Below, piece after piece: positions 1 through 6,006 of a stretch of DNA of 6,006 nt. The stretch's first letter is position 1. Each line of letters starts with the position of its first letter. Origin of the DNA: Gammaproteobacteria bacterium. Its GTDB lineage: Bacteria > Pseudomonadota > Gammaproteobacteria > Steroidobacterales > SZUA-146. The stretch is from assembly GCA_003228965.1 (NCBI GenBank), contig QIGP01000412.1:1-6006 (forward strand). Reading direction: 5' to 3'. The notes under the pieces were generated by a model. That model had not been told where the DNA came from, ran no database searches, and saw only the letters and a program-made list of their open reading frames with translations. The position numbers were made by a program, and so were the translations under genes.

Positions 1-2
1 AG

Positions 3-908
3 TACCAACGAGATGCGTTGGAAATTTCCAGGTCATACAGCGGTACTGAGCATTACCCTCTGGATGAGCCCTATGACTGGCTTGGATTGAGCGGAGTACT
101 TCAACAGCGGGGCAACTACAAAGAGGCGGAAGAAGCTATTCGGAATGCTCTGGAGCTTACTGAATCAAGAGAGGGGCGTGACTCGCTCCAGGTAGCCATG
201 ATGTTGGAATCATACGCCAAGCTGAACCACGGGCTGGACAGATTGCCTCAGGCTGAAGAGTTATACCGTCGATCCATTGCCATTCGAGCAGGCAAACTGG
301 CTCCCAGTGCTGCAGATTTGTTAGATGCCAAAACTAACTTGGGTCGTTTAATTCGTGACAAGGGGGAGCCTGAAAAAGCGATCAGCATATTGTTGGATGT
401 CGTTGAGCAATTACGTAGTTACCATGGTGACCCGTTGCCTTATTCGGCTACCGCAAAGATGATAGACCTGAGTAGAGTGCATATTGATTTAGGTCAGTTT
501 AATGAGGCCGAAATGCTGTTGGCCGAAGCCCACGCAATTCATATACAAACCTCTGGAAAGAGGGATCGTTATTTCACTGAAGTGCTGCGTGAGCAGGGCA
601 ACTTGTACGTAGCTACCGGACGCCCTCAGCAGGCACTGAACACCTTTTCCGAGTCGGTAGATATTTTATTCGACATGTACGGTGACAGTCACTGGCAAAC
701 TGCAGTAAATCGCAGTGAAAAAGCTGAAGCCCATATCGCTCTTGCGCAATACGAGGAAGCGGAAGCGTTGCTGGATATGGCTATTCCGGCATTAAGTCAA
801 CTACTAGGCCCAGAACACCGCTTGTCACGCGCCGCGAACAAGCGTTATCAGAGAGCAATAGATCGACGAGGCGCTCTGATTAGTTCCGGCAAACCTTCCG
901 GGCCGTAA
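3..908 (+). CDS. Tetratricopeptide-repeat protein, C-terminal part (5' end outside window)
   Basis: The reading frame is open to the left edge, so the TTG at 18 is almost certainly an internal Leu codon. Five more residues (YQRDA) precede it, giving 301 visible residues. Numbering from the TTG, about six tandem repeats of roughly 42 residues follow: near 19-60, 61-102, 103-145, 146-188, 189-230 and 231-270. They carry the TPR_10/TPR_12 (kinesin-light-chain) pattern, for example GNYKEAEEAIRNAL, GQFNEAEMLLAEA and AQYEEAEALLDMA, with G-x-x-H turns at GTEH and LGPEH. Such repeats bind proteins; no enzyme motif, signal peptide or membrane segment is visible in this part. Proteins with this repeat type often have an N-terminal Ser/Thr kinase, transcription-factor or NB-ARC domain. 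A missing N-terminal domain is therefore plausible here, but that is inference. The gene converges on the FAD oxidase gene with 16 bp between stop codons. Family is confident; function is unknown. Confidence 0.82.
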   Translation, partial: YQRDALEISRSYSGTEHYPLDEPYDWLGLSGVLQQRGNYKEAEEAIRNALELTESREGRDSLQVAMMLESYAKLNHGLDRLPQAEELYRRSIAIRAGKLAPSAADLLDAKTNLGRLIRDKGEPEKAISILLDVVEQLRSYHGDPLPYSATAKMIDLSRVHIDLGQFNEAEMLLAEAHAIHIQTSGKRDRYFTEVLREQGNLYVATGRPQQALNTFSESVDILFDMYGDSHWQTAVNRSEKAEAHIALAQYEEAEALLDMAIPALSQLLGPEHRLSRAANKRYQRAIDRRGALISSGKPSGP

Positions 909-962
909 TTTGAAATTAGCCCGGTTAGCCCGCCAAGCTTGCTGCCGGAAAAAGTTTGCCGG
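886..962. repeat. Nested inverted repeats at the convergent TPR/oxidase junction
   Basis: CCGGCAAAC (886-894) is the exact reverse complement of GTTTGCCGG (954-962), and TTCCGG (896-901) of CCGGAA (945-950). Inside, CCGGGC (898-903) is the reverse complement of GCCCGG (919-924), with TAA/TTA pairing further in. Both stop codons of the convergent genes lie inside the structure. It could act as a bidirectional terminator or an end-protecting stem, but no T tract follows on either strand. Confidence 0.45.
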
Positions 963-2337
963 GATTGAGAATGTTATTCGGGTCGAATTGCCGTTTGATT
1001 CGTACCATTAGTTCAAGCGTCGCAGGCTCTATCTCCAGGCCAACAAATTCTTTTTTCTCAAATCCAATGCCGTGTTCACCGGATAGCGTACCGCCGAAGC
1101 TTATGACCAGATTGAAAATCGCGGCAAGGCAAGGTTTGGCCTGCGCCATTTGAACTGGATCGTCCGGGTCGACCAAAAGGTTCACGTGTAAGTTGCCGTT
1201 ACCTGCGTGACCGAACGCAACAATATGCACGCCGTATTCTTTAGACAAGGTTTGCAGTGTTGTGACGAATTCTCCCAGGCGCGAAACAGGCACCACCACG
1301 TCTTCGTTAATTTTTTTCGGCGCAATTGTGCGTAATGCGGGCGAAAGCGCTTTGCGCGACAGCCACAGTTGTTTGGTTTCTTCGTCGTTGCGAGCTCCTC
1401 TGCATTCCAGAAGGGCAGGGTCTTTCACTGCGTTTTCGATCGCGTTTACGGCATGGTCGAGTTGCGCCAGTGGACCGTCGACTTCAATAATAAGCATGGC
1501 TTTAGCTTCAAGAGAAATGTCGGTCGAGCTGTATTCTCGAATGAGTTGCAGGCAATCGGCGTCTATAAATTCGACCACTCTGGGCACGACGTTCTGAGCC
1601 ATTATGCGGGACACGCCGCGGGCAGCCGCAGTGGCGCTGGAGAAGAGAATACGTAAGGCGCGAATACCTTCAGGTAAAGGAGTGAGTTTCAACGTAGCTT
1701 CAGTAGTCACCGCTAAAGTGCCCTCGCTGCCAATCAGCAGTCGAGTCAGGTCGTAACCGACCACTCCCTTGGTTGTGTAACACCCGGATTTGACCCGCAC
1801 GCCATCGCCTGTGACCGCAAGCATTCCCAGCGTGTTCTCGCGTGGAGTTCCATATTTTACGGCGCGTGGCCCTGATGCGTTGCAGGCCAGGTTGCCGCCG
1901 ACGGTGGAGTACTCGGCTGAAGTCGGGTCGGGCGCCCAGAAAAAACCGTGTTTGGCCGCTTCACGCTGAACGGTGCCGTTAGTCACGCCAGGTTGCACCA
2001 CAGCGACGCGGTTGTCAGGGTCGATGTGACAGGCTCTCATTTTTTCGGTGCAGAGCACGAGTCCACCGTGTTCAGGCACGGCAGCGCCAGCGGTGCCTGT
2101 GCCTAAACCTCTGGCAGTAACAGGAAGCTTGTGTCGATTGCACAGCCGTACAATTTGCTCTACCTGGTCGTGGTTGTCGGGCATTACGACTACGGCAGGT
2201 AATCCTTGTCGCCGGCTGTTGTCGTAGCTGTACGCCCAGCAATAGGCTGGGTCGGTGCGCACGCTGTCTATCGGTAGAATTCGATTGAGTCCATCAAGGA
2301 CGGCCGTATCGAGCGGCGCTGTACCAAGCGGTGTCAC
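925..2337 (-). CDS. FAD-linked 2-hydroxyacid oxidase/dehydrogenase (GlcD/DLD/D2HGDH type)
   Basis: Flavoprotein predicted to oxidise a 2-hydroxy acid (D-lactate, glycolate or D-2-hydroxyglutarate; the sequence does not decide which) and pass electrons to a quinone, cytochrome or flavoprotein acceptor. Numbering from the start chosen here (470 aa), the PCMH-type FAD-binding domain spans about 48-221, with RGLGTGTAGAAVP (76-88), GGNLACNASGPRAVKYG (147-163) and GYDLTRLLIGSEGTLAV (194-210). The C-terminal FAD-oxidase domain has INEDVVVP (343-350), GHAGNGNLHVNLL (376-388), GGTLSGEHGIG (415-425) and DPNNILNPGKLFP (452-464). His377, His384 and Glu421 match the metal ligands of D2HGDH-type enzymes. 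The usual GHAGDGNLH has Asn for Asp. There is no Fe-S domain or signal peptide. The GTG at 2337 is preferred because it lies two bases after the upstream stop, which suits translational coupling. A GTG at 2376 would add 13 residues and overlap the upstream gene by 37 bp. Neither start has a clear Shine-Dalgarno sequence. Confidence 0.9.
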   Translation of the reverse strand: MTPLGTAPLDTAVLDGLNRILPIDSVRTDPAYCWAYSYDNSRRQGLPAVVVMPDNHDQVEQIVRLCNRHKLPVTARGLGTGTAGAAVPEHGGLVLCTEKMRACHIDPDNRVAVVQPGVTNGTVQREAAKHGFFWAPDPTSAEYSTVGGNLACNASGPRAVKYGTPRENTLGMLAVTGDGVRVKSGCYTTKGVVGYDLTRLLIGSEGTLAVTTEATLKLTPLPEGIRALRILFSSATAAARGVSRIMAQNVVPRVVEFIDADCLQLIREYSSTDISLEAKAMLIIEVDGPLAQLDHAVNAIENAVKDPALLECRGARNDEETKQLWLSRKALSPALRTIAPKKINEDVVVPVSRLGEFVTTLQTLSKEYGVHIVAFGHAGNGNLHVNLLVDPDDPVQMAQAKPCLAAIFNLVISFGGTLSGEHGIGFEKKEFVGLEIEPATLELMVRIKRQFDPNNILNPGKLFPAASLAG

Positions 2338-2339
2338 AG

Positions 2340-2944
<605 letters not shown>

Positions 2945-2960
2945 AAATAGGTTCCGATTG

Positions 2961-3326
2961 TTAGAACGCGTTTTTTACCCACTTAATGGCGGAGTGTGAG
3001 GCCGAAACCGCAATGACGTCAAATCGGCATGGTGTATTCGAGTTACGCTCTTCAAAGGCGAGGTAATGTTGAGCCGTCCGAATCAAGCGCCCCTGTTTGT
3101 GTTTTCCAATGCTACCCAGCGCACCACCAAACTGGTTTGAACTGCGAAAGCGCACTTCTACGAACACCAGATACCGATGATCGCGCATGACCAAATCTAT
3201 TTCGCCGAAGCGGCAGTTGTAGTTGCGACCTACAAGTTGCAGTCCCTGGGAGCAAAGAAACATCTCTGCTTTGCGCTCAGCCTGAGCGCCGTGTTTGTGG
3301 CGGCGCCGTGGAGTATAGCCAGACAT
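2961..3326 (-). CDS. yraN: YraN / UPF0102 family protein, nuclease-like fold
   Basis: A 121-aa protein of the UPF0102 (YraN) family, a small conserved bacterial family with a restriction-endonuclease-like fold; the cellular role is not firmly established. Landmarks are G13-x-x-A-E17 in the first helix, RNYNCRFGEIDLVMRD (34-49), LVFVEVRFRSS (53-63), FGGALGSIGKHKQGRL (66-81), CRFDVIAV (100-107) and the C-terminal IKWVKNAF. Glu42, Asp44, Glu57 and Arg59 occupy the places of the PD-(D/E)xK-like acidic and basic residues, with Arg where active nucleases have Lys. The length is typical and the gene intact. The ATG at 3326 has only a weak GAGAG nine bases upstream. It lies between lpoA and the SIS gene, its usual place. 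The 191-bp gap to lpoA holds a terminator-like structure, so yraN may use its own promoter or depend on read-through. A -10-like TAACAT lies just upstream, without a convincing -35. Confidence 0.93.
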   Translation of the reverse strand: MSGYTPRRRHKHGAQAERKAEMFLCSQGLQLVGRNYNCRFGEIDLVMRDHRYLVFVEVRFRSSNQFGGALGSIGKHKQGRLIRTAQHYLAFEERNSNTPCRFDVIAVSASHSAIKWVKNAF

Positions 3327-3374
3327 GATTCAGAACTCTCATTCGGCATGTTACAGGGCGGCACGGTTTTTAAT

Positions 3375-3416
3375 AAAAAAATACGTTGTCGTGCTCAGGC
3401 GGTAGCACGGCTACAA
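3375..3416 (-). terminator. Probable intrinsic terminator after lpoA
   Basis: In the minus-strand transcript TTGT (3416-3413) and CGTGCT (3409-3404) pair with AGCACG (3395-3390) and ACAA (3389-3386), leaving a three-base bulge and an eight-base loop. Four bases later come seven T (3381-3375). It lies about 100 bp after the lpoA stop and 49 bp before the yraN start. The bulge and the four-base spacer make it weaker than a textbook terminator, so partial read-through into yraN is likely. Confidence 0.6.
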
Positions 3417-3445
3417 ATGTGCGATTGTAAGGCACCTCTAAAGTC

Positions 3446-3512
3446 CGGGAATTTACATCTTGAGTCCACGACAACACTTATGTCGTCGTGAATCTCAATT
3501 TGCAAATCCCCG
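3446..3512 (-). other. Long imperfect RNA hairpin in the lpoA 3' region (candidate structured UTR or small RNA)
   Basis: Read on the minus strand, beginning five bases after the lpoA stop, the sequence folds on itself over 67 nt. The outer stem of 12 pairs joins 3512-3501 to 3457-3446. A 2x2 mismatch follows, then a five-pair stem (TTGAG 3498-3494 with CTCAA 3464-3460), a 3x2 internal loop, and a ten-pair stem (CACGACGACA 3490-3481 with TGTTGTCGTG 3476-3467) closed by a TAAG loop. Three of the 27 pairs are G.U on this strand and would be C.A mismatches on the plus strand, so the fold belongs to the lpoA-sense RNA. It has no T tract of its own. Function unknown; no homologue of this RNA is recognised by eye. 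Confidence 0.5.
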
Positions 3513-3517
3513 AGTAT

Positions 3518-5431
3518 TTAGTTGCCGCCTTCTATGGAGATCGGTTTTTCGGCAAACTCGTTAACCGGAGGCACGTACTGCGCCGAGCCACGTGAAATGG
3601 TTGCAATGTCCAGGTCTCGTGTAATGCGGTTACCGGGTTCCAGCATGAGTCTTCCGGTCAGGCCATTAAGGCCCTCGGCAAGGACCTGATGCTGACCATG
3701 CAGTTCGGGCAACAGCGCGTACGCGTCCATGCCCATGGCGTAGAGTCGGCCGCGCCGTTTTATTCTCTGCGGCCACGCCCGGCTTAATATTGTGCGCTGG
3801 TTAACGATTTGCGGTTCGGGCGAAATAATCCAGGGAGCATCGGCAAACGTTACCCCTTCGAGATCTTTGCGATTAAGATTCGCATCGTCTTCGTAAATGG
3901 ACGCCGTTGAATACACCGGTAAATCGTTTGCGTAGTGGTAGTTAAGTTGAGGCCTTACAAGTCGCCCCTCTTTGGCACCAGCCACAAGAAAGATAAGCTG
4001 CGCGTCCTGGCGGCGACGTGGTTCGAACTCAAGCTTTTGGCCAACGACGGCACTCAGTTGCTGGTGGCGCGCGCGGCTGCTGTTGAGATTCAGAAGGTTG
4101 GTGATGGGAATTGCGAAGTCTGTGTTCGCCGGATTGTAGCGGCCAGCGTCAATCATTTTGCCACCGCCTGCTTCAAACGCTGCAGTGAAACTCGCCAGTA
4201 GTCGTTCCCCTAACAAGGTTTCGGGAACCAGAGCTACGCTTCGTGTCATGCCCTCGCTCAATGCGTGGCGGGCAATAGCCGCCGACTCGTGTTCGGGTGA
4301 CAGCGAAAATTGAAAGAAATTGACCGGAACCTGGACGCCGTCCCCTAAATAGTTCAGAGCAAGAGTGGTTGTGGAGACGGCCCTTTTTTCAATAAGTGAG
4401 TTGACGTTATATTTGCTTAACGGCCCTACGACAAACTCGGCTCCGTTTTTGGTGGCTAACTGATAGGCGTCGGTGGCCGACAGCGCTGAGGTATCGTAAA
4501 TATTGACCTCAGGTCGCGAAGGGTTGCTCGCGTCGTTCAAGTACGCAGCAATAAAGCCGTCGCGTATGGCGACGCCCGGACCGCCAAGTCGACCTGACAG
4601 TGGCAGCAATAGCGCCACTGAGTCTGGCTGGCTTTGCGCTGGATTGTCCCTGCCGTGTGACAGGTTGGCGGTAAGCCCTGCCGCCATGTGTTTACTAAAG
4701 TCCTGGTTCCACGCTTTGAGCTGCTGGTCGAGCGCGGCCTGATTGCGGCCGTTGTCCCGGTAGAGTCTGGCAAGTGTCAGCCAGCCCTCCAGATTGCGGT
4801 TGGCATTGGGTGGCGTCGCAAGTGCATGGCCTTGGCGGCCAAGATCGCGTAACGCTAGCCAAATGAGACGCCGATTTTGTTTAATGTCGCTGCCTCGTCG
4901 AAGCCAGGTTTCTCGTTCGGTTAACGTTAATACAAGCCCGGTGGCGTCTCCGGTCATGGTCTGGGCGCGCGCTTTAAGTTCCAGGAAGGCGGGTAGCTGT
5001 GGTTGTTTAACCTGACGCTGCAGCCGGTTCAGATCGTTAAGTGCCGAACGCGCCTGGCCGTTAACCAGTTTGTCCGTGGCCAGAAGCATGCCGATGATGG
5101 GGTCGTCGGTTGGGAACGCGCCGCGAACTTTACGCAAGCTCGAAAGTGCTTTCATGGATTCGCCGTGATTGAACCAGGCGCGGGCTGCGTTTAAAAGATG
5201 TTCGTCGCGGTCAGCCGAACTCGTGGCGCTTTTGGCCAGGCGTTCGTAGCCGCGGGCGGCGCGGTCGTAACGACCGGCACTAACGTCGCGGCCGGCGGTG
5301 CTTGCGCCGCCGGGCGACGGCCTAATCGATCCCGAGTCAGGCAGGCAGGCTGACAGTGTCACCAGTGCGCACGCAATGGCCGCCAGGCGGCACACGCGGG
5401 AGCTTGATTGAGTTTTGAAGGTCCGTACCAT
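3518..5431 (-). CDS. lpoA: Penicillin-binding protein activator LpoA (outer-membrane lipoprotein)
   Basis: Outer-membrane lipoprotein that reaches through the periplasm and stimulates the bifunctional peptidoglycan synthase PBP1A. From the ATG at 5431 (637 aa) the protein has a basic N-end, a hydrophobic stretch and the lipobox LSAC with Cys29. Leu at +2 (not Asp) suits outer-membrane sorting. A helical TPR-like domain follows (about 50-260). The C-terminal periplasmic-binding-protein fold runs about 271-612: VALLLPLSGRLGGPG, GAEFVVGPLSK, RRRQDAQLIFLVAGAKEGRL, LEGVTFADAPW, LYAMGMDAYALL and GLTGRLMLE are LpoA hallmarks. An in-frame GTG at 5479 would add 16 residues. It is rejected because the ATG gives a normal signal peptide, has AGGTG six bases upstream, and leaves room for the promoter. 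Divergent from rsmI, as in E. coli and Pseudomonas. Length is close to that of known family members and there is no frameshift. Confidence 0.93.
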   Translation of the reverse strand: MVRTFKTQSSSRVCRLAAIACALVTLSACLPDSGSIRPSPGGASTAGRDVSAGRYDRAARGYERLAKSATSSADRDEHLLNAARAWFNHGESMKALSSLRKVRGAFPTDDPIIGMLLATDKLVNGQARSALNDLNRLQRQVKQPQLPAFLELKARAQTMTGDATGLVLTLTERETWLRRGSDIKQNRRLIWLALRDLGRQGHALATPPNANRNLEGWLTLARLYRDNGRNQAALDQQLKAWNQDFSKHMAAGLTANLSHGRDNPAQSQPDSVALLLPLSGRLGGPGVAIRDGFIAAYLNDASNPSRPEVNIYDTSALSATDAYQLATKNGAEFVVGPLSKYNVNSLIEKRAVSTTTLALNYLGDGVQVPVNFFQFSLSPEHESAAIARHALSEGMTRSVALVPETLLGERLLASFTAAFEAGGGKMIDAGRYNPANTDFAIPITNLLNLNSSRARHQQLSAVVGQKLEFEPRRRQDAQLIFLVAGAKEGRLVRPQLNYHYANDLPVYSTASIYEDDANLNRKDLEGVTFADAPWIISPEPQIVNQRTILSRAWPQRIKRRGRLYAMGMDAYALLPELHGQHQVLAEGLNGLTGRLMLEPGNRITRDLDIATISRGSAQYVPPVNEFAEKPISIEGGN

Positions 5432-5437
5432 TCGAGA

Positions 5438-5442
5438 CACCT
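5438..5442 (-). promoter_or_regulatory. Ribosome binding site deciding the lpoA start
   Basis: AGGTG on the minus strand, six bases before the ATG at 5431. No comparable site precedes the alternative GTG at 5479, which supports the shorter reading of LpoA. Confidence 0.55.
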
Positions 5443-5444
5443 GG

Positions 5445-5483
5445 GTGACAGCTAAATTAAGAGTGTCACAATGGTACACTCAA
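5445..5483 (-). promoter_or_regulatory. Candidate lpoA promoter with overlapping inverted repeats
   Basis: On the minus strand TTGAGT (5483-5478) and TTAATT (5460-5455) are 17 bases apart, a weak sigma70-like pair, giving a leader of about 15-20 bases before the lpoA ATG. Two six-base inverted repeats overlap it. On the plus strand GAGTGT (5461-5466) faces ACACTC (5476-5481) across nine bases, and GTGACA (5445-5450) faces TGTCAC (5464-5469) across 13. The first fills the spacer of the promoter, where a repressor could sit. Box matches are only 4/6 and 3/6, so this is tentative. Confidence 0.3.
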
Positions 5484-5516
5484 ACCCACGCGTAAATCCT
5501 GTCGATGCGCCTAATT

Positions 5517-5545
5517 TTGCACGTCGCGACGTGAGGCATTAAGGT
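5517..5545 (+). promoter_or_regulatory. Candidate rsmI promoter containing a 14-bp perfect palindrome
   Basis: TTGCAC (5517-5522) and TAAGGT (5540-5545) are 17 bases apart, each matching 3/6 of the sigma70 consensus, about 65 bp before the rsmI start. Between and over them lies CACGTCGCGACGTG (5520-5533), a perfect 14-bp palindrome that could bind a dimeric regulator. The palindrome is certain; the promoter call is weak. Confidence 0.3.
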
Positions 5546-5598
5546 CACGGCGTCACCGCAAGAGTGCGAGCCCGTCATCCATCGGGGCCGCCACGATT

Positions 5599-5603
5599 AA
5601 GGA
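5599..5603 (+). promoter_or_regulatory. Ribosome binding site of rsmI
   Basis: AAGGA six bases before the ATG at 5610. It fixes the start of the partial rsmI gene; the next upstream in-frame codons offer no better site. Confidence 0.7.
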
Positions 5604-5609
5604 ATTTTC

Positions 5610-6006
5610 ATGCCCTCAGCGGGTTGTTTATACGTTGTCGCCACGCCTATTGGCCATTTGGAGGACATTAGCCCTCGTGCTCTGGCCACGCTTCAGTCGG
5701 TTGACGTCATTGCCGCAGAAGATACCCGTCATAGCGGGCGACTATTGGCCCATTTTGGCATTAGCACACCGATGGTGTCGTTGCACGATCACAACGAAGA
5801 GATCCGTTCAGAAGAACTGGTGGCGCGTATCAAGCAGGGACAATCGATCGCGCTCATCAGCGACGCCGGCACTCCCCTCATTAGCGATCCAGGGTACTCG
5901 TTGCTTAAGCGCCTGCGAGAAGAGCAGCTCACCGTTAGTCCGGTGCCAGGACCGAGTGCGTTGATTAGCGCGCTGTGCGTGGCGGGGTTACCCACCGATC
6001 GATTTG
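5610..6006 (+). CDS. rsmI: 16S rRNA 2'-O-ribose C1402 methyltransferase RsmI, N-terminal part (3' end outside window)
   Basis: SAM-dependent enzyme that 2'-O-methylates C1402 of 16S rRNA in the ribosomal P site, working with RsmH (N4 methylation of the same base) to tune decoding. The 132 residues visible are the N-terminal tetrapyrrole-methylase-like (SAM methyltransferase class III) domain: [15 protein letters not shown] (7-21), [18 protein letters not shown] (34-51), LHDHNE (58-63), [16 protein letters not shown] (81-96) and [12 protein letters not shown] (111-122). These are the signature blocks of the RsmI/YraL family, in order. Family members are usually about 280-300 aa, so a little under half is present; the frame runs to the window edge with no stop. 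One oddity is His16 where the family normally has Asn in TPIGNL. The start is ATG at 5610 with AAGGA upstream. It is transcribed away from lpoA across a 178-bp control region. Confidence 0.95.
   Translation, partial: MPSAGCLYVVATPIGHLEDISPRALATLQSVDVIAAEDTRHSGRLLAHFGISTPMVSLHDHNEEIRSEELVARIKQGQSIALISDAGTPLISDPGYSLLKRLREEQLTVSPVPGPSALISALCVAGLPTDRF

Noticed and set aside
18..20. TTG as the start of the TPR gene
   Set aside because: The frame is open upstream to the window edge with TPR-like residues, and no ribosome binding site precedes it.
956..1656. Plus-strand open frames of 65-111 codons opposite the FAD oxidase
   Set aside because: They are antisense shadows of a clearly conserved gene, have no recognisable family, and overlap one another.
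3467..3490. The inner hairpin alone as an lpoA terminator
   Set aside because: No T tract follows on either strand; the structure at 3375-3416 fits a terminator better.
3177..3491. A 104-codon plus-strand frame over yraN and the lpoA-yraN gap
   Set aside because: Mostly antisense to yraN, no family resemblance and no ribosome binding site seen; its end runs through the structured RNA region.
3498..3507. Ten-base palindrome ATTTGCAAAT near the lpoA stop
   Set aside because: This length is expected by chance several times in a window of this size, and the bases are already used in the outer hairpin stem.
4503..5194. Several open frames on both strands within lpoA
   Set aside because: They are out-of-frame shadows of lpoA with low-complexity Arg/Ser-rich products.
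5432..5479. Sixteen extra N-terminal residues on LpoA from a GTG at 5479
   Set aside because: They would precede a complete lipoprotein signal peptide, and the likely promoter and AGGTG site lie inside this stretch.
5789..5995. A 68-codon minus-strand frame within rsmI
   Set aside because: Antisense shadow of the conserved RsmI methyltransferase blocks.

Overview
The window reads as a gammaproteobacterial chromosome segment of moderate GC. The strongest pointer is the block rsmI / lpoA / yraN / SIS-domain isomerase. LpoA, the outer-membrane activator of PBP1A, is essentially a gammaproteobacterial protein, and the same neighbourhood is known from Escherichia coli (yraL-yraM-yraN-diaA) and Pseudomonas (next to the dcw cell-wall cluster). 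No phage, transposase, CRISPR array, tRNA or rRNA is visible.

Layout from left to right. (1) Positions 3-908, + strand: the C-terminal part of a tetratricopeptide-repeat protein whose beginning lies outside the window. (2) Positions 925-2337, - strand: an FAD-linked 2-hydroxyacid oxidase/dehydrogenase of the GlcD/DLD/D2HGDH type, convergent with the TPR gene. (3) Positions 2340-2930, - strand: a GmhA/DiaA-type SIS phosphosugar isomerase whose stop codon sits two bases before the preferred start of the oxidase gene. (4) Positions 2961-3326, - strand: yraN (UPF0102). (5) A 191-bp gap, 3327-3517, with a long imperfect hairpin and a probable intrinsic terminator, both in the minus-strand transcript. 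(6) Positions 3518-5431, - strand: lpoA. (7) A 178-bp divergent control region, 5432-5609, with several dyad sequences. (8) From 5610, + strand: rsmI, cut by the right edge.

The minus-strand genes look like one cell-envelope and housekeeping unit: LpoA stimulates peptidoglycan synthesis, the SIS protein is either an LPS-heptose enzyme or a replication-initiation regulator, and YraN is a conserved nuclease-fold protein. The FAD oxidase occupies the place where E. coli and Pseudomonas carry a BON-domain lipoprotein gene (yraP) and appears translationally coupled to the isomerase gene.

The protein-coding part is ordinary. The least explained sequence is the lpoA-yraN gap. There the minus-strand RNA can form a 67-nt hairpin with three G.U pairs that would be C.A mismatches on the other strand. 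A terminator-like hairpin with seven T follows, and one arm of it can pair instead with the first hairpin. This may be a structured 3' UTR, a 3'-derived small RNA or an attenuator controlling yraN and the genes behind it.
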